64,000 nucleotides of DNA from Streptomyces griseiscabiei. Lineage in GTDB: Bacteria > Actinomycetota > Actinomycetes > Streptomycetales > Streptomycetaceae. The notes under the pieces are model-generated. The model was not told the DNA's origin and did not search any database. It was given only the letters and a program-made list of their open reading frames with translations. Each line of letters starts with the position of its first letter. Positions within the stretch are counted from its first letter, which is position 1. The stretch lies in contig NZ_JAGJBZ010000003.1 of the NCBI RefSeq assembly GCF_020010925.1, positions 62,001 to 126,000 of the forward strand, read 5' to 3'. Below, in pieces: positions 25,515 to 33,358 of the stretch. The translations under genes were made by a program, and so were the position numbers.

Positions 25515-25718
25515 TCAGACGGAAACGATGTTCTCGGCCGTCGGACCCTTCTGACCCTGCGCGATGTCGAAGGAGACCTTCTGGCCCTCCTGGAGCTCGC
25601 GGAAGCCCTGGGCGGCGATGTTCGAGAAGTGGGCGAACACGTCGGGGCCGCCACCGTCCTGCTCGATGAAGCCGAAACCCTTTTCCGCGTTGAACCACTT
25701 CACGGTGCCAACAGCCAT
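25515..25718 (-). CDS. Cold-shock domain protein (paralogue 1)
   Basis: The 67-residue protein is a single cold-shock domain ([20 protein letters not shown]) with RNP1 KGFGFI and RNP2 VFAHFS, binding single-stranded RNA/DNA as a chaperone. The length is that of bacterial CspA-type proteins. The ATG is preceded by AAGGGAGA. It has a long leader with a conserved promoter-proximal box and hairpin (see 25719-25900). It lies upstream of the DEAD-box gene, and the same pair recurs at 55960-57865. Confidence 0.97.
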   Translation of the reverse strand: MAVGTVKWFNAEKGFGFIEQDGGGPDVFAHFSNIAAQGFRELQEGQKVSFDIAQGQKGPTAENIVSV

Positions 25719-25900
25719 GTCATATCTCCCTTGGGGCAGTGCGCCGGCCTCCGTACCGTACGGATGCCGTGTCGCTGCGATGATGCCCTGCCCGGAAAAT
25801 GACCGGAAATACAAAACACTTCCCACGGTGCGCGGCCGACGGGAGGTGCCTGAAGTTTTCTGGGTACCAAAACTGCAACTGGTTTCGACAGTAGCACGTC
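25719..25900 (-). promoter_or_regulatory. Long leader and promoter region of cold-shock gene 1
   Basis: On the minus strand the far end reads GTGCTACTG, then GCAGTTTTGGTACC; the second cold-shock gene has GTGCTACCT and GCAGTTTTGGTTACC at the same place. Between this box and the start codon, bases 25819-25857 can fold into an imperfect hairpin (ACTTCCC with GGGAGGT, outer ACTTC with GAAGT). The leader would be about 150 bases, as in temperature-regulated cspA-type mRNAs. Confidence 0.55.
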
Positions 25901-26162
25901 GCCGCAGCCCGGGTCTGTCGAAAATTCCGTTCCTGTACGGCGCCGACAAAAACCCTCTCCGTGATGGCCGTAAAAGTCTCAGACCGCGAACACAGGTATT
26001 TCCGGGCCTCGGGTCTGACGGCGGACACCGAGGTGCACCGATGTACAGGGTGACCAGCGGTATTCGACCGTGCTCGAAACGCCTGGTGCGGGTCGGCGGA
26101 CGCCGCTGACGATGAGGGTGTCGCAGGAACGACGGTTCCGGCCCCACTCAAGGGAGAGACGC

Positions 26163-26753
26163 GTGAATCCACGGAAGTCACGAAAGTCGTCGAGCATGCG
26201 CCGTGCCTCGCTCGCACTCGCACTGGTAGCCGCGTCCGTGCTCACCACGGCTCTGGCCTCGCCGTCGTTCGCCGTCCCGGCCCGGACCACCTCGTCGGCG
26301 CAGGCGGCGGATGCCAGGGTGGAGCAGCAGATCCAGGACGTACTGCGCCAGAACGAGGGCGCCGAGCGGGTGGCCAAGGACCGGATACGGCTGGAGCCGG
26401 GCGTCGAGCTGACTGTCGCGTCGTCCACCCGCGCGGCGGCCGGCATCGGCGACTGCCGGCCCGGTTACGCCTGCGTGTGGCAACACAGCAACTTCACCGG
26501 CAACCGCCTGGACTTCTACTACTACCGCTCCTACGAACTCGCCGGCTACCCCATGCCCGGCGGCGGCACCTGGCAGGACCAGATCAGCTCCTTCTTCAAC
26601 AACCAGACCGGAGGCGCCTGGATGGTCGGCAGGAACTGGCTCACCGAGGGCGGCAGCAGCGGCTGGGAGTGGATCTTCGGCGGCCCGGGCGCATACCGCG
26701 AGGCCCAGGTGAGCGCCAACGACCAAGCCGATCTGATCGAGTTGTACGCGTAA
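26163..26753 (+). CDS. Secreted peptidase-inhibitor family I36-type protein
   Basis: The 196-residue product has a signal peptide (RRASLALALVAASVLTTALASPSFA), a charged helical pro-region (DARVEQQIQDVLRQNEGAERVAKDRI) and a compact C-terminal domain GDCRPGYACVWQHSNFTGNRLDFYYY with two Cys and a WxxxxF pattern. This is the beta/gamma-crystallin-like fold of Streptomyces metalloproteinase inhibitors (family I36). It would act outside the cell, possibly on a protease. GTG at 26163 was chosen for its AAGGGAGAGA site. It is adjacent to no protease gene. Confidence 0.8.
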   Translation: MNPRKSRKSSSMRRASLALALVAASVLTTALASPSFAVPARTTSSAQAADARVEQQIQDVLRQNEGAERVAKDRIRLEPGVELTVASSTRAAAGIGDCRPGYACVWQHSNFTGNRLDFYYYRSYELAGYPMPGGGTWQDQISSFFNNQTGGAWMVGRNWLTEGGSSGWEWIFGGPGAYREAQVSANDQADLIELYA

Positions 26754-26944
26754 GCCCGGAACATGAGGGACACGGCGCGGCGGCGCACCAGCATGGTGCC
26801 CCGCCGCGTTCCGCGTCACCGCCACCGGACCACCACCCGGACACGGAAGGCCGCGTTGGGGCTCTGGGGACGACTGTTGACGGTGTCAGGGCCCGACCCG
26901 AGGGCAGCCGGCCTCCCACCAACTCTCCGCTACCGTGGGCGTTC

Positions 26945-27811
26945 ATGAGGGTCCTGATCATCGGTGGCAGTGGCTTTCTCGGAACAGAACTGGTCCGACA
27001 AGCCATCGCGGCGGGGCACGAAACGGCCGCGACGTTCGCCTCCCGACCGGGCGGGTCCTCGGGCGTCGCCTGGCATCGGCTTGACGTCCGGGACCCTGTG
27101 GGTGTTGCCAGGTTGCTTGCAGACGTCGACCCCTCGATCGTCATCAATGCGTCCAGTGGCCTGGCTGATTGGGCGGTCACCGCCGACGGCGCTGTCCGCG
27201 TGGCGCTGGCTGCCGCCGAGCAAGGCTGCCGCCTGGCCCACGTCTCCAGTGACGCGGTGTTCTCGGGCGCGCACGTCCGCTACGACGAGAGCAGCCTGCC
27301 CGATCCGGTCACCCCCTATGGCGCCGCAAAGGCCGCAGCTGAGACGGCGGTGCGACTGCTGGTGCCGGGTGCCGTCGTCGCTCGCACCTCGCTGATCCTC
27401 GGACACGGGCGGTCTGGGCACGAGCGCATCGTGCATGATCTGGCGGCCGGCACCCGCGGCGGGGTCCTCTTCACCGACGACATCCGTTGCCCGGTGCATG
27501 TCGAAGACTTGGCCGCTGCCTTGTGGGAGATCGCGCTGTCCGACGCGGCCGGGGTGTTCCACCTCGCCGGGGCGGATGCCTTGAGCCGTCACGACCTCGG
27601 CATGCTCATCGCCCACCATCAAGGACTTGACGGTGCGCAGCTTCCCACTGGGCGGCGCGCCGACACCAACCTGCTCGGGGCACTCGACGTACGCCTCGAC
27701 AGCCGCGCAACGCAACAGCGGCTGCGAACCAGGCTCCGCGGCGCCCACGAGTTCCTCCGCGAAGACGCCCGCCGCACCCAGGATCCGCTCCAGCTGCCCC
27801 GGCAGCAGTAG
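26945..27811 (+). CDS. RmlD-like NAD(P)-dependent sugar nucleotide reductase/epimerase
   Basis: The 288-residue protein has a Rossmann start (MRVLIIGGSGFLGTELVRQA), a Ser-rich catalytic region (LAHVSSDAVFSG) and the YxxxK pair in PYGAAKAAAETAVR, the arrangement of the extended SDR family closest to dTDP-4-dehydrorhamnose reductase (RmlD). The natural substrate is unknown; no rhamnose pathway genes are near. ATG begins the nucleotide-binding strand. No obvious ribosome binding site stands out in the preceding bases. The C-terminal 25 residues are charged and less typical. Confidence 0.88.
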   Translation: MRVLIIGGSGFLGTELVRQAIAAGHETAATFASRPGGSSGVAWHRLDVRDPVGVARLLADVDPSIVINASSGLADWAVTADGAVRVALAAAEQGCRLAHVSSDAVFSGAHVRYDESSLPDPVTPYGAAKAAAETAVRLLVPGAVVARTSLILGHGRSGHERIVHDLAAGTRGGVLFTDDIRCPVHVEDLAAALWEIALSDAAGVFHLAGADALSRHDLGMLIAHHQGLDGAQLPTGRRADTNLLGALDVRLDSRATQQRLRTRLRGAHEFLREDARRTQDPLQLPRQQ

Positions 27812-27909
27812 TTGTGTACGGACCTCTTCGTCCCGAAGCAACTTGGGTGGGCTGGCGTTGTCACGCAGTTGGACACGCATCCTGTGCGGCTTCCAGCGGA
27901 TCAGAGAGA

Positions 27910-28080
27910 TCAGAGACTCCGATAGATCAGCCAACCGCCAAGACCGAGCAACGCCGGGGAGCCCAGGAACCACATGGCCGTCCCGGTCTGCCACAGCTGG
28001 CCGTCACTGACCTTGCGGCTGAGGATGCCAAGCACTGGAAGTCCGACGGTGATCACAAGTATGCCGACGAAGAGACCCAC
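27910..28080 (-). CDS. Small two-helix membrane protein, 56 residues
   Basis: A GTG at 28080 with GGGGGC 7 bases upstream opens a frame ending in TGA at 27910. The product has a hydrophobic N-terminal segment (VGLFVGILVITVGLPVLGIL), a short polar loop (SRKVSDGQLWQTG) and a second segment (TAMWFLGSPALLGLGGWLIY). Such alternation over a whole short frame with a proper start is unlikely by chance, though nothing can be said about function. It is convergent with the RmlD-like gene. Confidence 0.6.
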   Translation of the reverse strand: MGLFVGILVITVGLPVLGILSRKVSDGQLWQTGTAMWFLGSPALLGLGGWLIYRSL

Positions 28081-28402
28081 GCTGCTGCCCCCGTTGGTCG
28101 CTGGTCATAGAAGCGTAGGGGGCCGGTGACCGCCCGTGCCGGTGGGCGTTGCCGGATCAGCCTGTTCCGTGCCCGCGTTCGGCCTCGACACCTCCAACAG
28201 CCATGCGACCAGCCTGCGCACCCCCGGACCGTGTCCCGCATCGGATCGGCCCCCTTGTCTTCGAGCCTCGCAGCCTGAGCGGTGTGCGGCTGAGCGGCTG
28301 CCCTGTCCACCGAGTCCTCGTGCGGTCACCGCCCCGGTGACCTGTACGACGGCTGTGACGTGTCTCACCGGAACTCGCCCGCACCGTACGTCAGCTCAAG
28401 AC
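28081..28402. other. Intergenic stretch before the second ECF sigma gene
   Basis: About 320 bases between the divergent small membrane gene and the sigma gene. A frame running upstream of the sigma start encodes Pro/Ser/Cys-rich sequence unlike protein. The sigma promoter is expected here, but no clear -35/-10 or dyad was recognised. Confidence 0.5.
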
Positions 28403-29047
28403 GTGACCACAGATATGCGAACCCGGGTGCGAAACGGAGATCCGGACGCCTTCGCGGAACTCTTCGACGCGTGCGCCCGCGCGGTGTACAACCACGCCTT
28501 CCGGCTGACCGCCGACTGGTCGCTGGCCGAGGACGTGATGTCGACGACCTTCATGGAGGCGTGGCGGCGCCGTGCCTCGGTCGAGGCCGTAGGCGGCTCG
28601 CTGCGGCCGTGGCTGCTGGGCATCGCCACCAACGTCGCCCGCTCCCACCACCGCAGCAACCGCCGCTACCGCAACGCGGCGAGCGCCGCGGCCGCCGCGC
28701 ACGCCGCCGAGGAACGGGTCGAGGACCACGCCGAGGAGACCGCCGGACGCCTGGACGACCGGCGCCGTATCAACGCCACGCTCGCCGCCCTCAGCCTGCT
28801 CAAGCGCCCCGAGCGTGAGGTCCTGACGCTGTGCCTGTGTGAGGGGCTGGAGTACGCCGAGGCGGCCCGCGCCCTGGGTATCCCGGTCGGCACCGTCCGC
28901 TCCCGCCTCTCCCGCGCCCGCGCCAAGCTGCGCAAGCTCGCCGACGCGCAACTGCTCGGAGAAAAAAGGGAACCCACCCGCACGAACCGGCAGATAACAG
29001 GTGATCGCGGATACGCGGTCCGGTCCGCACAGGAAGGAAACCGATGA
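28403..29047 (+). CDS. ECF-type RNA polymerase sigma factor
   Basis: The 214-residue protein has region 2 (DPDAFAELFDACARAVYNHAFRLTADWSLAEDVMSTTFMEAWRRR, RPWLLGIATNVARSHHR) and region 4 (ALSLLKRPEREVLTLCLCEGLEYAEAARALGIPVGTVRSRLSRARAKLRKL). An Ala/Glu-rich linker joins them, and a basic tail follows. The likely start is GTG at 28403 (TTDMRTRVRNG); ATG at 28415 is possible. It overlaps the following membrane protein gene by ATGA, the usual design for a sigma factor with its membrane partner. Confidence 0.93.
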   Translation: MTTDMRTRVRNGDPDAFAELFDACARAVYNHAFRLTADWSLAEDVMSTTFMEAWRRRASVEAVGGSLRPWLLGIATNVARSHHRSNRRYRNAASAAAAAHAAEERVEDHAEETAGRLDDRRRINATLAALSLLKRPEREVLTLCLCEGLEYAEAARALGIPVGTVRSRLSRARAKLRKLADAQLLGEKREPTRTNRQITGDRGYAVRSAQEGNR

Positions 29048-30147
29048 ACGCCAGCCCCTCCCACCGGCCCCACCCGGCCGAGTGGACGGAGACGCAGAGT
29101 CTGCTGCCCTCCGCCGAGCGGGATCTGCCGGCGGGCCGCCACCAGTTCCACAAGGAGCAGATGATGGCCCGGATCCACGAAGACCTCCGCACCCCCTCCC
29201 GTACGTCCGCCACCTCTCCGGTCACGCCCGTGAAGCGCTCCCACCCGTTCCTGCGCCGTACGATCCTCCTGCCCGCCGCGGCCTTCGCCCTGGCCGGCGC
29301 GGTCGCGGGCGGCCTCGCCCTCACCGGCGGCGGGGCCCACGGCGGCACGGCCGCCGGCGGCACGACCGACCTGGCCACCGGCCCCGCACTGACCACCAGG
29401 ATCGGCGTCGCCGACGACAAGGGCGCCCCCCAGCTCCTCGAACGCATCTCCCTGGCCGCCGCCGACACCTCCGAGCCCACCCCGCGCAAGGGCCAGTACA
29501 TCTACATCGCCTCGAAGGTGGCCGACACCTACATCGCGGTCGACGGAGACAACAAGAGCGAGGCGGTCAGTACCGAGCTGCACTCCCGCCAGGTCTGGAA
29601 ATCCCTCGACGGCAGGGACGGCTGGCTGATCGAGGCCGGTGAGACCAGCGACAAGGGCATCACCCTGCAGAGCGACACCCCGGGCAGCGGCGCCTACAAC
29701 GCCCTGGCCGAGCTGCCGACCGACCCCGACGCGCTGCTCCAGCGGATCTACCGCGCTTCGGACGCCGTCCGGGACCCCGAAGTCCCCCGCGACCAGGCGG
29801 CCTTCGTCGCGATCGGCGACATGCTCTTCGAAAGCTACCCGCCCGCCGAGGTCGGCGCCGCCCTCTACAAGGCCGCGGCCAAGATCCCCGGCGTCGTCGC
29901 GGTGAATGACGCGGTCGACGCCACGGGCAGGCACGGGATCGCGATCGCGCGGGAGAACCCCGTGGCCGGCGAGCGCACCGAGTGGATCTTCGACAAGAAG
30001 ACGCTGCGGTTCCTCGGCGAGCGCGTCGTGGTGGTCAAGGCCATGGCTGACAGCCCCCTCAAGGTCGGTACCGTCGCGCACACCAGCGCGATCACCGAGC
30101 GCGCGGTCGTCGACGCCACCAAGCAGGTCCCCGGGCAGGCGAGCTGA
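29044..30147 (+). CDS. CU044_5270-type membrane protein, partner of the ECF sigma factor
   Basis: The 367-residue protein has a cytoplasmic N-terminus (LLPSAERDLPAGRHQFHKEQMMARI, a motif typical of this family), one membrane segment (TILLPAAAFALAGAVAGGLALTGG) and a large outer domain with KGQYIYIASKV and LPTDPDALLQRIYR. These features are known from Streptomyces CU044_5270 proteins, which are encoded next to ECF sigma factors. It is coupled to the sigma gene by ATGA with AGGAAGGAAA upstream. It probably senses or restrains the sigma factor; direct anti-sigma action is an inference. Confidence 0.9.
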   Translation: MNASPSHRPHPAEWTETQSLLPSAERDLPAGRHQFHKEQMMARIHEDLRTPSRTSATSPVTPVKRSHPFLRRTILLPAAAFALAGAVAGGLALTGGGAHGGTAAGGTTDLATGPALTTRIGVADDKGAPQLLERISLAAADTSEPTPRKGQYIYIASKVADTYIAVDGDNKSEAVSTELHSRQVWKSLDGRDGWLIEAGETSDKGITLQSDTPGSGAYNALAELPTDPDALLQRIYRASDAVRDPEVPRDQAAFVAIGDMLFESYPPAEVGAALYKAAAKIPGVVAVNDAVDATGRHGIAIARENPVAGERTEWIFDKKTLRFLGERVVVVKAMADSPLKVGTVAHTSAITERAVVDATKQVPGQAS

Positions 30148-30605
30148 ATACGCGACAGAACCACAAGCGCCTCGCCCACTTGATGGTTGGCGGTGGCCGT
30201 GATCAGGACTTCTGAGCGCGTCGTTGCGGCATGTGGCCGGAGGCTGGGACTGGAGTTGGCGGGGTAGGCCGCGAGTGCTTGTGAGCGGCTTCGAAGGCGG
30301 GGCGTGTCGGTGTACGTTGCGACGGATGCCCGAGCGGTGTGCCGGCTCCGGGCTGTGAGGGGTTGCCGCGTTGCTTCGCGAGGCTGTTCTCGGCAGCGGG
30401 GACGGATGACGATCCTGCCCTCCGACGCGGAGGGCATGGCCTGTTGGTGGAAAGGGCTGATTCCCGCTCCGTCGGAGGCTGTTGAACCGCCTGCGTGACC
30501 TTCGGGCCCGAGGCAGGCACTCTCAGGCGCCTTCGCTCCGCCTCCCGGTGGGCCTGGTTCGGGTCTGCCGGGAGGCCTTGGTGCTGGTCTGTGCTGTGGA
30601 GCTTC
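30148..30605. other. Intergenic stretch between convergent units, with one terminator hairpin
   Basis: About 450 bases with lower GC and no supported gene. At 30417-30435, GCCCTCCG pairs with CGGAGGGC across an ACG loop, a compact 8-bp terminator that could close the minus-strand small-gene operon. A frame on the minus strand (30203-30520) is Pro/Ser/Arg low complexity without a ribosome binding site and was not accepted. Confidence 0.5.
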
Positions 30606-30866
30606 CTACGCCCGCCCCACGATGTGCGCCATCCCGGGCGAGGTCTGAACCGATTGGCGGCAGTCCGGTGCGGTGGGTGGGGGCGGCTCGCCGTCGAGTG
30701 CGCGGCACAGGGCCGCGTGCAGGTGCTCGGCCTCGGCGAGGGTGAGGGTGAGTTCCGTGTCCGTGGCGTGGCCGTCGGTGAGGGACAGGCATAGGGGTAC
30801 GGCGAGTTGGTCGTCGGCTGTGCGGCGTACGGGGCGGCCCTGCGGGCGCTTGACGGTCCAGGTCAT
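30606..30866 (-). CDS. Small protein of unknown function, last gene of a four-gene operon
   Basis: The 86-residue product reads like a small beta/alpha domain: MTWTVKRPQGRPVRRTADDQLAVPLCLSLTDG followed by an acidic helix TELTLTLAEAEHLHAALCRALDG and a loose tail. It overlaps the upstream gene by ATGA. The tight packing of the four genes and the divergent GntR gene suggest one regulated unit. No family name can be given. Confidence 0.65.
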   Translation of the reverse strand: MTWTVKRPQGRPVRRTADDQLAVPLCLSLTDGHATDTELTLTLAEAEHLHAALCRALDGEPPPPTAPDCRQSVQTSPGMAHIVGRA

Positions 30867-31063
30867 GGCGTCGTCGTCTTTCCGATGCGGGCCAGGCGGT
30901 ACGTGCCCCAGAGTTCGCGTCCGTCCTCGCAGCCGTCCTGGGCCTTGGGGGTGCCCTTGCAGCCGACGGCGCACTTGCGGGTGTGCTCGAACCAGAGGCG
31001 GTAGGCGCGGAGCATGGGGATGTCGGTGCGGGGTGGGGCGGACGGATTCTGGCTGTTGGGCAT
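30863..31063 (-). CDS. Small Cys-containing protein of unknown function
   Basis: The 66-residue product has a Pro-rich start, a Trp-rich helix (MLRAYRLWFEHTRKC) and three Cys in RKCAVGCKGTPKAQDGCEDG, a spacing that might bind a metal with help from His. The ATG shares a base with the upstream stop (TAATG) and its stop overlaps the next start by ATGA, so translation is coupled on both sides. Unidentified small proteins of this kind are common beside Streptomyces GntR genes. Confidence 0.65.
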   Translation of the reverse strand: MPNSQNPSAPPRTDIPMLRAYRLWFEHTRKCAVGCKGTPKAQDGCEDGRELWGTYRLARIGKTTTP

Positions 31064-31386
31064 TAGCTCACCTCCGCGAGTCGACGGGCGTACCGGAGGT
31101 GTTGGCGTACCTCGGGTGTCAGGAGGTAGGCGCCCACGAGAGTGCTGCTGATGTCGTCGGGAGTGATGGCCGGTAGTTCTGCGCGGGGTTGTGGTTGGGA
31201 GCCTCTGCGGCGACGGGCGCTTGCGAGGAAGGCGGCCCACATCTCCGGTGAGGGGGAGCGCGGTGGTGGGCCCGGCCACAGGGCCGGTCCTTCGCATGGA
31301 GGCGGAGGTTGGTGATGGACTTCCGGTGCGGGCAGGCCGAACAGCATGGCCCTGACCCAGGCAAGTGCCTGTGATGCAAGGTGCAT
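31063..31386 (-). CDS. Small protein of unknown function with Pro-rich linker
   Basis: AGGAG lies 7 bases before ATG at 31386, which fixes the start. The 107-residue product has an amphipathic start (MHLASQALAWVRAMLFG), a Pro-rich linker (HHQPPPPCEGPALWPGPPPRSP) and a helical, basic C-terminal part (WAAFLASARRRRG, ISSTLVGAYLLTPEVRQHLRYARRL). The last part could bind nucleic acid or protein. It is coupled to the next gene by a one-base overlap. Confidence 0.65.
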   Translation of the reverse strand: MHLASQALAWVRAMLFGLPAPEVHHQPPPPCEGPALWPGPPPRSPSPEMWAAFLASARRRRGSQPQPRAELPAITPDDISSTLVGAYLLTPEVRQHLRYARRLAEVS

Positions 31387-31427
31387 TGTCGATCTCCTGG
31401 TGGGGTCGGTCATGCCCCGGGGCCGTG

Positions 31428-31703
31428 TCAGCGGCCGGCGGGGCTTTCTGTGGCCTTATTGAGGACGAGTGCCCAGAGGTGGTCGCCTTCGCCGGTGCGG
31501 CGATGTCCGTACACGTCGGCGTCGGCGATGGCGGCCAGGACGGCTCTGCGTGAGGTCTCGCTCAGCTCTCTCGGTAGGTCCACTTCCAGTCGGACGCCGA
31601 GGGGGAACTCCGCGCTGCGCACCTCGGCCCCCGTGGCGTCGGTCAGTCGTGCGGCAATGCTTTCGGCCTTCGGGCGCACGGTTCTCCCAAGTGAGCGCAC
31701 CAT
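31428..31703 (-). CDS. Small protein of unknown function, first gene of the four-gene operon
   Basis: The 91-residue product has a basic N-terminus, helix IAARLTDATGAEV, strand FPLGVRLEVDLP, helix ETSRRAVLAAIADADVYG and strand HLWALVLNK: a plausible small alpha/beta domain. ATG at 31703 lacks a ribosome binding site, and the message could be leaderless. GTG at 31679 has GGGAG at proper spacing and is the alternative. The CTAC...GTAG dyads directly upstream suggest control by the divergent GntR protein. Confidence 0.65.
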   Translation of the reverse strand: MVRSLGRTVRPKAESIAARLTDATGAEVRSAEFPLGVRLEVDLPRELSETSRRAVLAAIADADVYGHRRTGEGDHLWALVLNKATESPAGR

Positions 31704-31717
31704 TACTTGGAGTACTT

Positions 31718-31748
31718 CTACTTCAGTAGCTTCTACCTGATGCAGTAG
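31718..31748. promoter_or_regulatory. Candidate GntR operator: two CTAC...GTAG dyads
   Basis: CTACTTCAGTAG at 31718-31729 is a dyad with 5-bp arms and a 2-base centre. CTACCTGATGCAGTAG at 31733-31748 has 4-bp arms. The two share the direct repeat TTCTAC. They occupy the divergent gap between the small-gene operon and the GntR gene, the expected site of an autoregulatory operator. The AT content is higher than in the flanks. Confidence 0.6.
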
Positions 31749-31812
31749 CTTGTCAATGTCGTCGTCAACCGCACCATCAGCCCTGCGCGTTCAGGGCAGC
31801 ACGGAGAGCCGT

Positions 31813-32589
31813 ATGCCGAGAGAGGCCCCGTACCTCGATGTCGCGGACGACCTGCGCCGCCGGGTGAGGGCGGGTGAGTGGGCCGTCGGTGAGCGTCTGC
31901 CGTCGCGGGCGCAGCTCGCCGAGGGGTACGGGGTGGGGCGCAATGTCACGCAACGTGCCATGGAGCGCCTGATCATCGAGGGCATTCTGGAGGGGCGGGC
32001 CGGTTCTGGGACGTACGTCCGCGCGCCGCGTGAGCGGTTGCGGATGATCCGGTCCCGGCATCGTGAGCATCGGGGTGGCTCGCCGTTCCGCGCCGACATG
32101 AAGGAGCAGGGGCGGCGCGGTACTTGGGAGTCGCACAGTCAGGCCCGCGTTCCCGCGCCGGAGCGCATCGCCGAGCGGCTCGCCGAGCGGCTCGCCGTCG
32201 ATCCGGGTGCCCCCTGCGTCGTAACCCGCTACGAGTTTCTCGCCGACGGTCAGTCGGTTCAGCTGTCGGAGTCCTGGGAGCCGATGGCCATCACCGACGG
32301 CACGCCCGTCGTCCTCCCGGAGATGGGGCCGCTCGCCGGCATGGGGGTCGTGGAGCGGATGAGGTCCATCGGGGTCGTCATCGAGACCGCTGTCGAGGTT
32401 CCGCGCCCTGGCCGGGCCACTCAGGAAGAGGCCAATCTGCTGGGTGTCAGCGTCGGGGAACTGCTGACCCGTATCGAGCGCACGTACTACGACGGTGACG
32501 GTCGTCCCGTCGAGACTGCGGACATCACCGTGCCCGACGGGCGCTGGGAGATTGCCTACGAGTTCCCGATCGAGCACCCCGCGACCTGA
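31813..32589 (+). CDS. GntR/HutC-family regulator with UTRA domain
   Basis: The 258-residue protein has a GntR winged helix (PYLDVADDLRRRVRAGEWAVGERLPSRAQLAEGYGVGRNVTQRAMERLIIEGILEGRAGSGTYV, about residues 4-68) and a UTRA effector domain (CVVTRYEFLADGQSVQLSESW, LLGVSVGELLTRIERTYYDGDGRPVETADITVP). The start was placed at ATG 31813, just before the DNA-binding domain, with GGAGAG upstream. It is divergent from the small-gene operon and is followed by a flavoprotein gene, an association common in Streptomyces; the ligand is unknown. Confidence 0.92.
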   Translation: MPREAPYLDVADDLRRRVRAGEWAVGERLPSRAQLAEGYGVGRNVTQRAMERLIIEGILEGRAGSGTYVRAPRERLRMIRSRHREHRGGSPFRADMKEQGRRGTWESHSQARVPAPERIAERLAERLAVDPGAPCVVTRYEFLADGQSVQLSESWEPMAITDGTPVVLPEMGPLAGMGVVERMRSIGVVIETAVEVPRPGRATQEEANLLGVSVGELLTRIERTYYDGDGRPVETADITVPDGRWEIAYEFPIEHPAT

Positions 32590-32799
32590 AGCGAGCAGGC
32601 GCTGGCTCGGGGAGGAATGGTGCGTGTGCTCCGGCAAGGTCGCTTCGATCCGACTCCCGCACCCACTCCCATGCCCGCGCCACGAGTTGGACGCAGTGCC
32701 TGCGCGGGCATGCCCAGCAGCGTCCGGGCCTGGCCTATTAGGTGCTGCTGGTCTCGACAGCCTGTTGCAGGGCGTGGCCGGACGGTGTGGACTTCCTCG

Positions 32800-33354
32800 G
32801 TGACCCAGGTCCTGTATCTCATCTCCTGCGCTGCCCCGCCCACCCGATCCATCGCCACAGGTATCCGCAAGGCGCAGGCCGCCGGGTGGGAGGTCTGCCT
32901 CGTCCTCAGCCCGTCCGCGTACCGCTGGGTCGAGCCCGACCTTGACGGACTCCGAGCGCTCACCGGGCATCCGGTCCGTCACGAGTACAAGCATCCTGAC
33001 GCCGCCGACGTTCTGCCCCCGCCGGACGCGATCCTCGCGGCGCCCGTCACGCTCAATACGCTGACCAAATGGGCCGACGGGCACTCGGACACCCTGGCGC
33101 TCGGCCTGGTGACGGAGGCGATCGGGCTTGAACTGCCGCTGGTCGCACTGCCGTTCATCAACCGGGCGCAGGCGGCGCATCCCGCGCTCGGCCGAGCCGT
33201 TTCCGTTCTCCGGGGCTGCGGGGTGACCGTGCTGCTCGGCGAAGGCGGCTTCGTTCCCCACGAGCCCAAGCATGGTGATGTGGACGGGTATCCCTGGGAC
33301 GCGGCGATCGCGGCTCTGCCGGTGTCCGCGATCCACGGACGAGACGAGGGGTGA
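32800..33354 (+). CDS. Flavoprotein-family protein (phosphopantothenoylcysteine decarboxylase-like fold)
   Basis: The 184-residue product shows the flavoprotein fold: first strand TQVLYLISCAAPPTRS, then GWEVCLVLSPSAYRWV, the signature PPPDAILAAPVTLNTLTKWADG with Asn and Thr for flavin contacts, and LALGLVTEAIGLELPLVALPFINRAQAAHP. It may be an FMN-dependent decarboxylase-like enzyme, substrate unknown. GTG at 32800 was chosen because the first strand starts there, though no good ribosome binding site is seen. It lies between the GntR and GNAT genes in one direction. Confidence 0.85.
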   Translation: MTQVLYLISCAAPPTRSIATGIRKAQAAGWEVCLVLSPSAYRWVEPDLDGLRALTGHPVRHEYKHPDAADVLPPPDAILAAPVTLNTLTKWADGHSDTLALGLVTEAIGLELPLVALPFINRAQAAHPALGRAVSVLRGCGVTVLLGEGGFVPHEPKHGDVDGYPWDAAIAALPVSAIHGRDEG

Positions 33355-33358
33355 CCCC

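Noticed and set aside
30203..30520. Minus-strand frame in the gap after the second ECF locus
   Set aside because: Pro/Ser/Arg-rich low complexity, no ribosome binding site, and a terminator hairpin lies inside it.
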